A DNA stretch of 64,000 bases from Linyphia triangularis (Eukaryota > Arthropoda > Arachnida > Araneae > Linyphiidae). This document shows positions 12,247 to 24,172 of the stretch, one piece after another. Numbering within the stretch: the stretch's first letter is position 1; the number at the start of each line of letters is the position of its first letter. The notes below the pieces were generated by a model. That model was not told the origin of the DNA, did not search any database, and saw nothing but the letters and a program-made list of their open reading frames with translations. The stretch covers positions 56,589,959 through 56,653,958 of the forward strand of contig OZ021726.1 in the NCBI GenBank assembly GCA_963978545.1, given 5' to 3'. The position numbers and the translations under genes are program-made.

Positions 12247-15030
12247 AGGGCGTATCGAAAAAAACTTTTTTGGGAAATTCAAAATTTCAAGTTGATAAAA
12301 AGTTGCCACTATAGTCATATATTTACCAAAATTTTTTTTACTTAAATTGAAAAATATTTAGGTCTCCCGGAATGGAGCTGAAGTTTGATTATTTTTGACA
12401 AAAACGAAGATTTTTAATTTTTTTTAAAAACATAAATATAAAGCACATTTTTATTTTCAAGTATTAAAATGTAATGTTTAAAATATTAATTAACAGTAAT
12501 AAAAAAATTATATCTGCCATTTAACATTTAGGTCACCCAGAATCTAGATGAAAACCTTAATTTTTTAAATAAAATATGGAATTTTTTTAATTTTCAAATT
12601 TTCAAACCATTCTTTTGGTTAGTTTCAATTATTTTATTTATAGTGTAGGTATAGTAGTACAAATTTTGAAATATCGGGAATATCATTTTATGAAATGCCG
12701 TTTACTAAACTCAAGTATTAATTCATACCATTTCTGCACGACTCCACGTTGGTTGGGGTCTCCAACCAACAAAGACTAGTTTTGAGACATGAAGGTAAAG
12801 TTATCAAAAATGATTCATTTTGTCACAGGGTTTGAATTATGAAAGTGTGCATAATAGTAAAATGCTTCTACGAGGGAAAAGCCTGAAAGTGTAATTATTT
12901 CAGTGAAATAAGAACTGCCAGAAAATCTATTCTTTTTTTCTAGAGATTGCGACCGTAGAGCCAATCTCTGTTAGAGTGGAAGCTCACTTAGCAAGTGCTC
13001 TTTTGTGGTATTTAAATTTTGTAACACTAGAAAACAAGGCAGTGGTAATAGATAAATCGAATGTTTTTCGTGAAAGGGTAAAATATCATTAAGGTATTAG
13101 TTTAACTATTTTTCACTCTATTTATATAATCGAAAGGATGAAGCAATAAGTATAAAAATTGTTAGCTGTAAATGTGGTCGCATAAATAAAAGATAAGAAT
13201 ATGTATCTTTGGTATAAGAACTATATTCAACATATTTTGGACACGAAACTCCAGACAGTGACACTGTAGGAAACGTAATATCATCATTACATGACATTAT
13301 ATTGTAAACCATAAGGGAGGACCAATTTTCATTACAAACTCAGCTATTTTTTTCAACTTCGAGGTTGGATCAAATGATACAATGCACATACGTAAAATTC
13401 GACTTGCAATTTTCAGTCATCTTGAATGCGAGATGTTTTCAGGGTTTCTGCTAGCTAAACCATGGGGGCATTTGCTTGTTAGTACAGTCTGACGTATTTT
13501 CCAATTTTTATGGTCGGTGATCAACTTCTTGAAATCAAGTTGTGGGAATACACTATCTATGTTATAATATTCAACAACTGGTTGTTTTCAGATTATCTGG
13601 CGCCGTCAGCAACACGAGGGCTATAATGCGCCGCAAAATTCGTCATTAGACAAGCCAATATGTACTTACAAACACCCATGCCTAACAGAGGAATCAAACC
13701 CGCAACCTCGCGGTATAGAAGCTAGCAAGCTAACCACTATACCGTTTGGTCGGCTTCAACAACTGATAAATCTCGACAACTTATTAAACGTTTTCCTATT
13801 GGACAGTAAAAGAAGTACGTCAATAAATTGGACCATCGAGAGTAATCATAACTTTCCTAAGAGGCAATTCGTTGAAATGAAATAAACAAACAACTGCTTG
13901 TACTAGTTATTTTAAAGTATTTACGAAGAATGAAATTGATTAATTAGAGACTTCAGTATTTCAAGCAGTACCATCATAACCAAGACCTTGAATAGTTTTC
14001 TTATCAATGCAGCTTGCTGTCATAAATTGTAATGATGATACTACGTTTTACTTAGAGCCACTGTCTGCAGTTGTGTGTCCAAAATATGTTGAATATAGTT
14101 CTTATACTAAATATACATGTTCTTCTTGTTTATTTATGCAACCACATTTACAACTTACAATTTTTATATTTATTGCTTCATCCTTTTGATTATATAAATA
14201 GAGTGAAAAATAGTTGAAATACTTTCGCTTTATCTATTACCATTACCTGGTTTTCTAGTGTTACAACATTTAAATACCACAAAAGAGCACTTGCTAATTA
14301 AGCTTCCACTCTAACAGAGATTGCCTCTATGATCATATTCTCTAGAAAAAGAGAGTAGATTTTTTTATCATTACTTATTTCATTGAAATAATTTTATTTT
14401 CCTGCTTTTCCATGGTAGAAGCATTTTACTATCATGTACACTTTCATAATTCGAACCCTGTGACATTGAATCATTTTCGATAACGTTACCTTCATGTCTC
14501 AAAACTAGAGTCTTTGTTGGTTGGAGACTTCAACCAAGTGGAGTCGTGCAGAAATAATATGAATTAATACTTGATTTAAATAAAAACCATTTCATAAAAC
14601 GATATTCCTGATATTCCAAAATGCTGTACTACTATAACTAGACTATAAATAACATAATTGAAACTAACCAAAAGAATGGGTTGAAAATTAAAAAATATCC
14701 GTTTTTTGCAAAAAAATTAAGGTTTTTATCTAGATTCAGGGTGACCTAAATATTAAATAGCAGATATAATTTTTTTTACTACTGTTAATTAATGTTACAA
14801 ACTCTACATTTTTATTCTTGAAAATAAAAATTTGCTTTATATTTATATTTAAAAAGAAAATTAAAAATCTTTGTTTTTGTCAAAAAGCATCAAACTTCAG
14901 GTCCATTCCGGGAGACCTAAATATTTTTCAATTGAGCTAAAAAAAATTTGGGCAAACATGTGAGCATAGTGGCAACTTTTTATCAACTTGAAATTTTGAA
15001 TTTCCAAAAAAAGTTTTTTTCGATACGCCT
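12247..15030. mobile_element. Large foldback element with ~1-kb inverted arms
   Basis: The left arm (12247 to about 13300) and the right arm (about 14018 to 15030) are inverted copies along almost their full length, with scattered substitutions. Paired landmarks include 'cgtatcgaaaaaaac' at 12251 against its complement ending at 15028; 'ggtctcccggaatgga' at 12361 against 'tccattccgggagacc' near 14902; and the 'ccaaccaacaaagact' region near 12763 against 14507-14525. The ~720-bp loop holds a SINE. Outer ends read AGG(G)CGTATCG. I could not find a clear target-site duplication. The two similar ~60-codon open frames in the arms (13118-13312 minus and 14007-14189 plus) are the same repeat read from each arm. 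Class is unresolved. Confidence 0.82.
13581..13754 (-). mobile_element. tRNA-derived SINE, copy 1
   Basis: Read on the minus strand, the head has an A-box-like 'tatagtggttagc' and a B-box-like 'gcgggtttgattcc', as in a tRNA-derived RNA polymerase III promoter; the tail ends 'ctgaaaacaac'. The same 11 bases, TTCAACAACTG, flank it at 13570-13580 and 13755-13765, a target-site duplication of LINE-mobilised insertion. It sits in the loop of the foldback element, so it arrived later. Two more copies in the same orientation are at 17934 and 44617. Confidence 0.92.
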
Positions 15031-15269
15031 ATCAACATAAGGAAATACAGACATCTAGGAAACATCTAGGAAATACAGACAGTTTGACCCAAGTACAACT
15101 CGAAGGTATAAAAGTTTTTTTTTTTGCTTACAGTCCCAGATCTTGTTCCTTTCGATTACAACCTTTATTGTTCTTATCTCACTTTCTGAGTGAAGTGAAT
15201 CAATAATGTGAAAGTTGTCAAAACGTAGTGTATGAAGACTTTCCCTCTAAAGGCTCATTTATAAGCTAC

Positions 15270-15935
15270 GGTGTACCACTTGAGATCGACAGTCTGTGAT
15301 GTCATGGGATATCACCTGGCTACTGGCTCCAGTATATCAAACATTTTTTGTTTACTGGTGCCGGCGACTCCCAATCAACTATAATCACACGAGACCACCG
15401 ACAGGCAGCCTCGTTCTCCTGACGTTACATAACTGGCAATCTATACTGGAATGCCGACTAGTAGTGTGTAAATGAGTTTTAAACCGGATATACATGATAC
15501 CAGTCGGGGTACCAGTATAGATTGCCAGTATATGACGTCATGCAACGTTACATGCCTACTGGTTCCAAAAAATCAAACATTTTCTATTTTCTCAACCAAT
15601 CGCGGGCGTTCTTCAGTGATCACCGACAGATGGCGCAGCGGTCACTTAGCTGACGTCACAGTACTGGCGATCTAAGCTGGAATGCCGACTAGTAGTGTGT
15701 GAGTTTTAAGCCAAATATATACATGATACCAGTCGGGGTTCCAGTTTAGATTGCCAATATATGACGTCATGCAAAGTTACATGGCTACTGTGGTTCCAGA
15801 AAATTAAACATTTTCTATTTTCTCAACCAATCGCGGGCGTTCTTCCGTGATCACCAACAGACGGAGCAGCGGTCGCTTAGCTGACGTCACAGTACTGGCG
15901 ATCTCAGCTGAAACCCTGACTGGTAGCGTGTAAAT
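15270..15935. repeat. ~230-bp tandem repeat with CRE-type palindromes, three units
   Basis: Two well-preserved units (about 15460-15690 and 15690-15920) and a degenerate one on the left. Each good unit contains 'gataccagtcgggg', 'tcaaccaatcgcgggcgttctt', and two TGACGTCA octamers (15533, 15651, 15762, 15882), spaced ~230 bp unit to unit. An inverted pair 'actggcaatctatactgg' / 'ccagtatagattgccagt' brackets the unit junction. The block is more GC-rich than its surroundings. The octamer is the CREB/ATF consensus and 'ccaat' is a CCAAT-box core; whether either is used is unknown. Confidence 0.85.
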
Positions 15936-15949
15936 CCGGCTTTAAGTCT

Positions 15950-17930
15950 ACGGAATAGTACCATCATGGAAATGAATTTTTGTTTCAGATATGGCAGCAA
16001 AACATACTTCATGTATGTATTAGAAAGCTACAATGTATTATGTATATTATTATGTATATTTCTGATTAATGATTGATAATATCGCGTTTGAGGCAGGTAA
16101 AGTACCCCTTCAAGAGTTATCTGATAATAGATGTTTTTTTCCTATATCAACATATATGCCATACCTTTTTCTTACAATTCTTTTATTCAACTTTTCAACC
16201 AATGAATAAAAAGTCTATATACCATATAGTTCAAAATTGGAATTTTCATTTAGTGTCAACTTTCAACTTGATATACTTTTGTTTCTCTCAACATTTCTCT
16301 AGTACAAGAAGGTATTATCCGTCAAAAATGGAACTTCTCTCCAAAGATACATAGGCAATCTTTTATCCAGCTGTCGAAAGAATGGATTTCTTCTTCGAGC
16401 TTTGGTCCAGCAAAAACATTCTACCTTCTGTTGCCATAAAGGACAAGAAAAAACAACGAATCAGTCGAAGAAAGATATGATATCGATATGGGCACTGTTC
16501 CCATCGATAGGTCGGTCGATATAATCTTTGGATAAATCTAAAGCATATTCTCAGGAAAAAAATGTTTTCCTTCTTCTCCCAAAGGGCAAACTTTAGTTAT
16601 TTCAAGAATCTTGTCTTTCATTTTTTTTTTGCTTGGAAAGTAAGTTTTAAGTCTAAGAAAACTAGAAATCGTTTGCTTTATATTTGCCCTTGGTGAAAAG
16701 TAGTTGATATATATCCTGAATATTGCATGGAAAGCAGGAAATTGAGTTTTGAGTTCAAGGTAGTCCAAATATTTTTATTGGACCTTATATTGTATTTTGA
16801 GTGTGGTTTTAACGTTTGGCAACTTATGTGACATGCGTGTAACGAACACCAATGTTATTTAAAAATAAATTCTAATTTTAACATTCCATTAATCAATCAC
16901 ATCACACAGTTATTTTACACGCGAACATAACAATTGATTATAATGCCATGCATTTAGCCAAAGTTAAATAGTTTGAAAAAAGAAAAAAAAATGTAATTGG
17001 AAGTAGAATTAATGTACTATGAGTATCCAAAACCATATTACATGAAACATTACAGTTAAAAAAAATAAAAATGCAGAAATGTAAAAACATTATTAAAAGA
17101 CAAGAATAACAGCAATAAATGTTTTATTTTTATAAAAAAGTATGTTTTAGTTCAAGCTCATGCTTGTGCTAGGTTCTTCCAATAAAATACGTAACTTAAT
17201 TTGCTTGTCGTCTTCATTGAATATGAATTTTTTTTACATAAATTTGAAGGAATTCAAATATCATAAGTGGAAAACACTCATTGTTCTAAATTTTATTAAT
17301 ATTACTATCAGAAAATGAATTAATTGGCTTAGACAACCGTCCTAGACTATGCCATCGATATAGATAAACAACTGGATAGACTGCTTTTGCTGGGAAAATG
17401 AAGCCGTTTCCAGATGCCGTTGGTGGGCTAAAAAATAGGATTGCCGAGGATTGAAAATAATACTTTGGGTTGTATACAGCAGAAATGTCAATAGTATACA
17501 TAAATTAGTAATAACGTGCAAAAAATATCTACTCTAGCACTAAGTTTCTCGCATTCCCATCCAACTATAAAAATAAACTGTGATTGGTTAATCATCCCAC
17601 CAGCGTCATCAACCACCACCAGCGCGTTTTTCTCCTTGCATTGACAGTCTATAGCAGTCTATAAGGTTGTTTATGTATATATAGATGGATTATGCACAGT
17701 TTTTAATTTTTTCAATTAAATGCAAAATGTTATACGGGAATTAAAAATATATGCTATTCAAAATGGTAATATTCTGTTACATTCTGTCAGAATATCTCTT
17801 ACGCACTTCAGACTGCAAGATAACGTCAAATGCTCTGCAATTTTTTAAAGTATTAGAGTCACAAAAGAAGAAGAAAAAGAAAACACATTTTTTTTATAGA
17901 AAAAAAACTGTCTGTACCTCAGAAACAAAG
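15950..17930. other. Intronic AT-rich sequence, nothing recognised
   Basis: Open frames at 16073-16354 (plus) and 16538-16768 (minus) have no splice context, no GC rise and no repeat partner. Part of the ~15.4-kb intron. Confidence 0.55.
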
Positions 17931-17933
17931 TAT

Positions 17934-18108
17934 GGTTATTTGTTGTTTTCAGATTATCTGGTGACGTCAGCAACACGAGGGCTACAACGCACCGAACATT
18001 CATCATTTGACAAGCCAACATACATTTACAAACATCCATGCCTTACACGGGACTCGAACCCGCAACCTCACGGTCTGGAAGCTAGCGCGCCACTATGCCA
18101 TTTGCTTG
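17934..18108 (-). mobile_element. tRNA-derived SINE, copy 2
   Basis: Same family and orientation as the copy at 13581, with a clear B-box 'gcgggttcgagtcccg' on the minus strand. Twelve bases, GAAACAAAGTAT, are duplicated at 17922-17933 and 18109-18120. The head is a few bases shorter than copy 1 around the A-box. Where the other two copies have GGCGCCGTCAGC near the tail, this one has GGTGACGTCAGC, which creates a TGACGTCA octamer (17962-17969). The two open frames covering this stretch are SINE sequence, not protein. Confidence 0.93.
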
Positions 18109-18120
18109 GAAACAAAGTAT

Positions 18121-19740
18121 CGTAATTTATAATTGGGCAACTTTATAATGACAAAAATCTGAATGATACTCCTATTTGACTCATTATATAGCACTTCGTA
18201 GAAATACTTACTAAATGCTTAATGAGTTACGATGTCATGGTTTGATAGCAAATAAACTTTTAAGACATAATAGACATGATCTACCAAAAAAATCGACTAA
18301 TTTACTCATTTGGCTCTGAGCTACAAATTTTACATCATAGCACTGGGCTCCAATATATTCATCCTCAAACAATTTTGAATGGCATTTTGAATCACGTTCT
18401 AACAAATGTTATTCTTAAGGTTTTAATTGCTTTTTAAATGAACGGAAAATATTAATTATTTGATCATTAAAGAGCGCCAACTCTAGCTTAAGCAATTTGA
18501 TTTTTTCTAATAGGAACATAAGTAGCTCATCTGGAATTGTTTCGGCGTAACTTTCTTTTTTCTAACCTAAATATGACGCAGCGAAATATGATGAATATAA
18601 GACGACATATAATGAAATCAGGTAAAAATAAGGCATGAGACGTAGATAACAATAAAAATGTTCTCGTAATTAGGTCAGAAGATGAAAGATATTCAAAGTA
18701 TAAATTTGGGTTTTTAATAGTTCAATAAGTTTTAAGCTATTTATATGCAGTTATAAGTTTTTTTTTTTTAATAAACTTCTTCAAGCATCATACTTGCTTA
18801 TAGTTAAAGTGATGAAGTTCATTAGATGTTACCTTTTTTGAAAAACACAGCTCTTATTTACGAAGTATATTGATCTTTTGAGAAGAACTTAAAAGTCAGT
18901 CTTCCTCCTTTTCTTCAGTAAAAATAAGTGGGTCATAAAACTTAACGATTCTGAAATACTAGTCCATGTCTGAAAAATCTTCCTCACGCGCTATTTAAGA
19001 ACCTGCTCACGTGTGAAAAAGATATCGCTTTTCTTTGAAGCAAGATTTTCGTAAGCCGAAAATTAGTTCTAAGATCAACAGCAACCTAAAAAGCGATTTT
19101 TTCATTTTTAAACATTGATTTTTCTCACATTAACGTGAAGTTACCAGCTCATGAAGAATAGACCAGGGGGCTCCTCCCCCTCCCTCCCCCCCCCCCCCAT
19201 TGAATTCTCGAAAATGCTAGCCAGCCCCGGAAAAGAAAATCAAATTTTTCAATTTATTTATTAAGACGTACATTTTCAGTATTTACATATTATCCAGTCA
19301 CCAATGAAATCTTACCAGACTTGTGCTTACGAATTAGGTGGCTTAAATACCTGAATATAAAATGAACAATAAATTAGGGAAATTCCTGAATACAAATTTA
19401 AATGGTAGGGAGCAGTTCCTGTCCCCCCCCCCCCTTCTTTTTGCCAATTGACCGAATCCCTCAGTACAACTTGGTGACAGCTTTTGTTTGGTGAAAATGT
19501 TAGGTGGGAAAGAATCCAAGTATAATGAGAAGTAGTACCTTTCAATTTTTACTCAATAGGGATTGCAATAAACAGAATCATTTAGCTTCATTTTCCTAAA
19601 ATTATAAGTTTTAACAGTACAATTATTTTCGATAAAAACTATGCTTCTTGGATACAATATGCCAAACCAATGTGTATGTGATGATACTCTTTTATAGAAA
19701 CTCAAATATTGAAAATGTATTTTATTGCTTTGACAGAAAC
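18121..19740. other. Intronic AT-rich sequence with C tracts
   Basis: C-rich runs at about 19166-19198 and 19423-19434; otherwise plain AT-rich sequence. No exon or bounded element seen. Confidence 0.55.
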
Positions 19741-19741
19741 A

Positions 19742-20265
19742 GTCCCAAAAGTAGTCTTTTTGTTAACACGCTTTTATTAGTTTCACCTGTATGCTTGTAA
19801 CCGACTCTTTTGGGCTCGATTTTGCCCTACTTAGAGAGATCAGATTTGAATCAAACTTTGCATACTTGTAAAAGACCGATGACAATAAAATAATTCAATA
19901 AGTTTGTCGCTTTATCACAAGGATTAGCTCGTGTTGCCCTTGCTTCGTTAAATTCTAGCCAACCAACCTTGAACCCTGGTGTGCCGTTACCCGTTACAAT
20001 CCCAGAAATCACAGAACATATCATCGACAATTGATAAGGCAGACATTTGAAAGATTTGTCGTGGACACGATGGTTATACAAAGCGTGTTTTTTTAGTCGC
20101 ATTATCCTTACCAGGATCTTCAGGATTAGTGATTTTTCATATTCAGAGACACGGTAGTGTTTTGTGCCAAGTAATACGGCGTGTACTAAGGCATACACAT
20201 GACTTAAATTTGAGACAAGCATGTGACTATTGGCAGGAACAACTGGTGAGTTTTGATTACTAGTT
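19742..20265. repeat. Dispersed repeat R2, copy 1
   Basis: Closely resembles 20755-21205 in the same orientation. Shared blocks include 'acgcttttattag', 'gtttgtcgctttatcacaaggatta', 'agtcgcattatccttaccaggatcttcagg' and 'gtgttttgtgccaagtaatacgg'. The two similar minus-strand open frames (19851-20222 and 20945-21172) are this repeat read through, not genes. Copy 1 is longer, with ~70 bp in the middle that copy 2 lacks. Confidence 0.82.
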
Positions 20266-20754
20266 ATTCATATCAAAAATAGCATTACTTGTTTTTACGT
20301 TTTCATTTTTGGTGGAACTTTTTACTAAATACATAATCATCAATAAAAAAAATGTATTTTTAGTCAAGTATTTGCATAAGTTTCAACGTATGAGCAAAAT
20401 TTATTTTCAATATATCAAAATCACAAGCGTTTTTTATTAAAAGGAATGCATGGTTTTAACTTGTAAGGTTTCTTTCTTAAGCAACATAAACATTCCTCTC
20501 TTCAAGTTACGTGCAATCAACCATATCCCCAATGACAGATATATCGATTATTAACACTCTACAGAAGTGAGAAATCAATGGAGTTCTAATGATCCATCCG
20601 AGTGAGTGTTGACATTGAACTCAATAATAGAATTCTTGATTTGATTGTTGTCAGAAATTGCGAGATCAATTCTTAATAGAATGTGAAAGAATGTTGTATG
20701 CAATCAGTATCTTAAGGCATAGATGTTGTATCTTAAGGTTAGTTACCAGCTTAT

Positions 20755-21205
20755 TCATTTTTAATACGCTTTTATTAGCTTCAGATGTATGTATGTAACG
20801 GAATCTTTGAACATGATTTTGACCCCCTTCAAAAAGTCGGATTAACTCGAAATTTGGCATACTTATTAAGGACCGATGACAATTCAATAATTCAATAAGT
20901 TTGTCGCTTTATCACAAGGATTAACTCGTGTTGCCCTTGCGCCGTTAAATTCCTACCAACCAACCTTCTCCGGAGTCGAACCTTGTGTGCCGTTTGAAAG
21001 ATTTGTCGTTTGAACAACAGTTATACAAAGCGTGTTTTTTTTTTAGTCGCATTATCCTTACCAGGATCTTCAGGATTAATGATTTTTCATATTCAGAGAC
21101 ACGGTAGTGTTTTGTGCCAAGTAATACGGTGTGTACTAAGGCATACACATGACTTAAATTTGTGACAAGCATGTGATTATTGGCAGAAACAACTGGAGAG
21201 TTTTG
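20755..21205. repeat. Dispersed repeat R2, copy 2
   Basis: Second copy, ~1 kb downstream of the first. It ends beside an AT-rich block containing 'acacgcttta' and 'tacgctttta' strings that recall the R2 left end 'aacacgctttta', so R2 and the hairpin at 21309-21617 may be related. Confidence 0.82.
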
Positions 21206-21308
21206 TACACTAACTAAAAAAAAAATTATAGTTTACAGAAAAAATAATTAATACTTTAAAAACTAAAAAAACACGCTTTAATAGAAAACCAAACTAAAAA
21301 GTAGAAAA

Positions 21309-21617
21309 TAATTAATAGTTTAAAAAACTAAAAAAATACGCTTTTATAGAAAAGTGAACTAAAAAGTAGAAAATAATTTTAAATAAGTTTGAAATAAGAA
21401 TAGAGTGATTAACAAGAAATATTTATTTTATCGTAAAAAAGCGTGGGGTGCTTTTTAAGATATTTTCAACAATTGACATCAAGCACCCCACGCTTTTTTA
21501 CGATAAAATAAATATTTCTTGTTAATCACTCTATTCTTATTTCAAACTTATTTAAAATTATTTTCTACTTTTTAGTTCACTTTTCTATAAAAGCGTATTT
21601 TTTTAAACTATTAATTA
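21309..21617. repeat. Long near-perfect hairpin, ~140-bp arms, 27-nt loop
   Basis: The left arm ends 'gcgtggggtgctt' at 21453 and the right arm begins 'aagcaccccacgc' at 21481. The arms match with essentially no mismatch for ~125 bp (to about 21604 on the right), then continue after a ~6-bp gap in 'taaactattaatta'. A diverged direct copy of the outer arm lies just left (21235-21308). Near identity means it formed recently or is kept by gene conversion. Within an intron it would give long double-stranded RNA when transcribed. There are no flanking target duplications that I can see. Confidence 0.92.
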
Positions 21618-21619
21618 TT

Positions 21620-23044
21620 ATACGTGTTATTTGTGTAAAAATATATGTAGAAATGTAGATGTGTAATATTTGCCTTTAAATTATAATTTTGAATTTTTTA
21701 AGGGGATTATTGAGAATTATGACATCATTTGCTAAGGTCCAAATAATTAGCGAAACATATTTGTCTAACTATTGTTTTACCAGCATTTTACCAGCCTTCA
21801 TATCATAAATCATGCTACATTATTATTTTATGGTATTCAAATTTAGTATTTTATTTAAAACATGTATTCCATAATGAATGGTAACTAACATTTGTATTAG
21901 GTTTTTAACAATAACATGTTAGTTAAAATTTAAAATAAAAGATGTAAAGTAAATTTTATAAGTGTTGTTTAAATGATACATTTTTATCAATAACAATATT
22001 ATTCTTATTTTTAGAATAATATTATATTAAATACAATAAATGACTAAGGGAACTATAAATAATTTACTTTATGTGTGAATTAACTTGTTTTGAAAATAAA
22101 TTGAATATTTACAAAAATGATTTTATTTCGGAAATTTTTAAGCTAAGAACAATGTATTAATAATTGAATGAAGTTATGGATAAATCTGTACACAAATTTA
22201 AACATTCTTTGAAACGATTTGAGCAATCTTATGAAGTATGGACTTAGGCCGTATAATAATAGCTACAGTTAAAGCTTTCTAACTTTTCAATAAATACCTA
22301 ATATAAAAATATCACAAATATTACTTCGTTAACAAATAATTTACAATCTCCATTTAATTAAAAAAGAAACCTCTAGAATTATAAATTTCAGCACAGAAGT
22401 GATGAATAGTAGTAAAAAACCATTTTAACATTTTAAATGCCAAAAAATATGACGCTTCAAGTATTATTAACTTTTAAAAAAAATTGATATAAATAGGTGC
22501 CAAATTAATTAATGTGAATCTTAAAAATTTCAATAAAATAAATTTCTTCAACTTAGATTGTAAATATGTTAGGTACACTTTTGGTTTCAAATCAGTTTAT
22601 AAGATTGCTGGAAACGGGAAGAGAAAACCCATCAATTTGTGAAAGCCATAACTTTATCACTGAAAGAAATTTGTGGTAAATGAGTCAAATGCAAAGCCTC
22701 TAAGCTCATGTTAAATGAGAACTTTAAAATATAGAGTTTACCACCCTTCCACTCTAAGCATACGATTTGGAAAATTGATTTCCTACTATTTGAATAGAAT
22801 ATTGAAATATTACTAACTTGTATTGAACTAATATTGAAATAAATTCAATTGAATTCCAATAAAAAAAGTTTTAATTCAAACATTCCTAATAAATATAGCT
22901 ATATTCGTAACCAAATAGATATCCTTATCAAAACACTCATCCAGTACCATCATCTACTAAACCAAACCCCGTTCTTTGACCTCAAAGGGCGGTTCCATCC
23001 GATGCATTAAGGCATCTCTCTTTTTAAAGGCAAACCCAACTCAC
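21620..23044. other. Intronic AT-rich sequence, nothing recognised
   Basis: Runs from the hairpin to the 99-nt exon. Composition becomes less AT-rich from about 22970 towards the exon. No repeat partner found. Confidence 0.55.
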
Positions 23045-23143
23045 CTTAGGACTCGTTCTAGCAGCAGATAGGAAAGACGTCTCTACGTATTTCATGGCAC
23101 GCGGCGAAGTTTTTACCTGGACGGAATGGTCGGACGGCCGCGG
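23045..23143 (-). CDS. Internal coding exon, 99 nt, with an internal alternative donor
   Basis: On the minus strand a long pyrimidine tract (from 'tttccctttcccctct') ends in 'tctctttgag' and precedes a 99-base stretch open in phase 0. The exon ends CCTAAG followed by GTGAGT, a near-consensus donor. It encodes 33 residues starting PRPSDHSVQ and ending ARTSPK. A second donor, CAG followed by GTAAAA, lies after 27 bases (exon 23117-23143) and is also in frame. Both neighbours meet in phase 0, so inclusion of 33 residues, of 9, or of none keeps the frame. The acceptor is GAG rather than the more common YAG, which suits a weak, regulated exon. Function unknown. Confidence 0.7.
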
Positions 23144-23488
23144 CTCAAAGAGAAATGGAAACAAGCAAAGAGGGGAAAGGGAAGGGACACAAAATAAAGA
23201 AAGAAAAGTTTTTATTATCGTTTCGGACGATCTAGATGTGTTTGCGTACCTGGTTTTTGTGTGACTGGTAAGGGTGTGTGTATGGAAAGGAGGAGTTTTT
23301 TTTTTTTTTTCATTTCTCTCTCTTGGGGGGTTCTGCTAGTGCGAAGTAATTACGGAATGTTGGTTGGAGAGATGTTTGGGTTTTAATATGAGTTGTTTTT
23401 ATGGGAGTAGTGTAAATTATTTTTCAAATTTGGTGTTTGCTTTTGATGATAAGTTTATAGCCATTAACGGTTTGTTTAGGGATACCCA

Positions 23489-23825
23489 GGTAGCCCAATA
23501 GTAATGGCCAATACCAGAAACTGAGGTTCTAAAAGATAGGTTAATCCTGGTCAAAACTGGAACATTTTTCTACTATACACGATTTTTTTTTTTTTTTTTT
23601 TTTTTAAATAAACATCAGAAAAAATATTTTTTGCCCAACGACATTTCTTGTAAAAAAAATTTTCAATTTTAAAACTGTGCATTAACATTTCAATTTATAC
23701 GTATATTTTTTCAGAATTGGGCGAGATAGTCCAATATCTGTAACAAAGGCTGGTTTATAACAGACCACATCGAGATTGACCAATGTCGAGTGATATTGGC
23801 CAGCGTTGTTGTGTTAATGGGATAT
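23489..23825. mobile_element. MITE-like family R3, copy 1
   Basis: Resembles 36998-37337: an opening 'cccaggtagcccaatagtaatggcca', a T-rich middle preceded by a 'cacgattttttt' run, and a closing 'gaccaatgtcgagtgatattggccagcgttg'. It lies ~345 bp upstream of the 99-nt exon in transcript direction. Non-coding. Confidence 0.6.
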
Positions 23826-24124
23826 TTTAATTTTTTTTTCCTTTTAATTTTATTAAAAATTGAAGGTGTACGAAAAATTATAGCAAACTTTGGAAGTCAT
23901 TTAAAATTTGACTTTAATATTTTATCTATGTGAAGAGTTTGTTTGTATGTGTCATTTTAGTTGTTACATAATTGAAATACAGGAATTGAAATACAATATC
24001 ATGAAAAAAAATATATATATATGGTTCTGTAAGTCGTAAATCGATGAGGAAAAGAAAGAAATTAAAAAAAAAAAAAAAAAAAGAAGAAAAAAAAAAAAAA
24101 GAAAAAAAAAACTTTTTTATTATA

Positions 24125-24172
<48 letters not shown>

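Noticed and set aside
13118..14189. Two similar ~60-codon frames facing each other, at first sight a paralogous pair.
   Set aside because: They are the two arms of the foldback element; similarity runs for ~1 kb without regard to reading frame.
19851..21172. Two similar minus-strand frames (19851-20222 and 20945-21172), at first sight a small gene family.
   Set aside because: They are the same noncoding repeat (R2) read in two copies; frames end at different points and the similarity extends outside them.
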